From JBFHER01 sp041584055 (GTDB lineage Bacteria > Bacteroidota > Bacteroidia > Bacteroidales > UBA5342), in the NCBI GenBank assembly GCA_041584055.1, contig JBFHER010000185.1, positions 1 through 7,320 on the forward strand: a DNA stretch of 7,320 bases. The letters run 5' to 3'. Positions 6,514 through 7,320 of this stretch are shown here, one piece after another. A model generated the notes under the pieces. That model was not told where the DNA came from and made no database searches. It saw nothing but the letters and a program-made list of their open reading frames with translations. Within the stretch, counting starts at the first letter, position 1; each line of letters opens with the position of its first letter. The translations under genes and the position numbers were made by a program.

Positions 6514-6543
6514 GGCTAAATTCACCTTGACTTTAAACGTGCA

Positions 6544-6575
6544 AAATCCCGGCAGTTATGTTGGGATTTATTTTT
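6544..6575 (+). terminator. Intrinsic terminator after the vWA lipoprotein gene
   Basis: An 11-bp stem (6544-6554 with 6559-6569, two G-U pairs) closes on the loop GTTA, followed by ATTTTT. It lies 30 bp after the lipoprotein stop, between two convergent genes. On the minus strand the hairpin is followed by only four T's, so it may work weakly for the methyltransferase as well. Confidence 0.8.
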
Positions 6576-6621
6576 GAATACATATATTTTAAAGTACACA
6601 GATTTGCGCGGATGAACATGG

Positions 6622-7320
6622 CTATTCATTTTGAAATATGTAAGTGAAATATTTATACCTACCATCCTTAATCATATTGTAAGTTTCAGAGCCAACCGTT
6701 CCTGCAAAGCTCAGGGCTGTTCGATGCAAAAAGCGTGGTGTCAGTCTTTTAACAAGCTCTGTTCGTTTATCGTCTGACAGATCCAGTGCTTCAATTACAT
6801 TGTCGTTGATGTGCCTGGTTTTCTTAATGGTCATGCCGTTGGATTCCAAAAGTTTTACGGTGGCATCATAATCATAATCATAGCGAAAATCTGTGAATAA
6901 GAAGTACCCCTTTGGGCGCAGAACCCGGTTGACTTCCCTAAGAAATGCAGGCATATCAGGATAACGGTGAGATGATTCTACATTTAAGAGAACATCACAA
7001 CTGTTGTCCTTCATCTCAAGGGCCTGCGCATTGCCCCTGGCAAATTTCAGATCTTTGTGTGTATAATGTTTGTTGCAGAATTCAATGGCATTCTGATCAA
7101 GATCAACGCCCAATGCAGATTTCGGTTTAAATACTTCTGTAATGTAAGATAATCCGCCGCCACGTCCACATCCTACTTCCAATATGTCTTTCCCTTCAAT
7201 ATCGGTTTCAATGGCCAGATGATGGTACAACTGAGTTGAATATTTAATCAGGTCATTCTTGTGATGGTGCTTTGTGACAAAATCCTTATCATGGTAACCG
7301 TAGTTCATAAAAACCACTTC
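6622..7320 (-). CDS. Class I SAM-dependent methyltransferase (5' end cut by window)
   Basis: About 232 residues of a Rossmann-fold methyltransferase are visible. The frame is open to the window edge, and the GTG at 7317 is probably not the start, because homologues usually carry residues before the MNYGY segment seen here at about 5-9. Motif I is ILEVGCGRGGG (about 46-56 of the visible part). The acidic residue at the end of strand 2 is in GVDLDQ (about 71-76). Motif II/III is DVLLNVESSHRYP, followed by the post-II segment EVNRVLRPKGYFLFTDFR. The VESSH and MNYG features recall methyltransferases of lipid, polyketide and small-molecule pathways such as phthiotriol methyltransferases, but the substrate cannot be read from sequence. 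It converges on the lipoprotein gene and has no visible operon partner. The fold is certain; the substrate is unknown. Confidence 0.88.
   Translation of the reverse strand, partial: EVVFMNYGYHDKDFVTKHHHKNDLIKYSTQLYHHLAIETDIEGKDILEVGCGRGGGLSYITEVFKPKSALGVDLDQNAIEFCNKHYTHKDLKFARGNAQALEMKDNSCDVLLNVESSHRYPDMPAFLREVNRVLRPKGYFLFTDFRYDYDYDATVKLLESNGMTIKKTRHINDNVIEALDLSDDKRTELVKRLTPRFLHRTALSFAGTVGSETYNMIKDGRYKYFTYIFQNE

Noticed and set aside
7315..7317. GTG on the minus strand as the true start of the methyltransferase
   Set aside because: The frame stays open to the last base, no Shine-Dalgarno context can be seen, and homologues usually have residues before MNYGY. A 5'-truncated gene is more likely.
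1..7320. A novel defence, mobile or multi-gene accessory system
   Set aside because: All six genes belong to known families, with ordinary spacing and terminators. There is no transposase, integrase, toxin-antitoxin pair, array repeat or abrupt change in composition that I can see.

Overview
The window looks like an ordinary chromosomal segment of an anaerobic Bacteroidota bacterium, perhaps Bacteroidales or Marinilabiliales; that placement is inference. The grounds are moderate-to-low GC, mostly weak or absent Shine-Dalgarno sequences with AT-rich leaders, an acidic post-cysteine lipoprotein signal of the Bacteroidota surface-export kind, a RelA-type (p)ppGpp synthetase with a decayed hydrolase domain, and an [FeFe]-hydrogenase paired with a NuoE-like subunit.

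Layout. (1) Positions 2-1402: the 3' part of an [FeFe]-hydrogenase catalytic subunit (HydA), cut by the window start, followed 15 bp later by a NuoE/HydC-like [2Fe-2S] subunit. Together they suggest an NAD-linked, possibly electron-bifurcating hydrogenase. A strong intrinsic terminator closes this unit at 1424-1458. (2) Positions 1505-2883: an oxidative-stress unit. A 264-bp leader carries two 6-1-6 palindromes, one of them a PerR/Fur-type operator 12 bp upstream of the start. It leads into a PerR-like regulator and, 20 bp later, a Prx6-type peroxiredoxin, and ends in a 14-bp-stem terminator. (3) Positions 3034-5229: a 731-residue RelA/SpoT homologue with an intact synthetase site and a degraded HD hydrolase site. 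(4) Positions 5308-6513: a lipoprotein with a von Willebrand A domain, followed by a terminator. (5) Positions 6622-7320 on the minus strand: a class I SAM methyltransferase whose 5' end is cut by the window end, convergent with the lipoprotein gene.

How the parts fit. O2-sensitive hydrogenase genes lie next to a peroxide-sensing regulator and its likely peroxidase target, which suits a strict anaerobe meeting occasional oxygen. The RelA-like enzyme is a likely one-way alarmone synthetase and would need a separate hydrolase elsewhere in the genome. The lipoprotein and methyltransferase have no evident functional link to the rest.

I saw no mobile element, CRISPR array, tRNA or rRNA, and no convincing evidence of an undescribed multi-gene system. 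The most unusual points are the loss of one structural-zinc cysteine in the PerR-like protein, the decayed HD site in the RelA-like protein, and the poorly characterised N-terminal half of the vWA lipoprotein.
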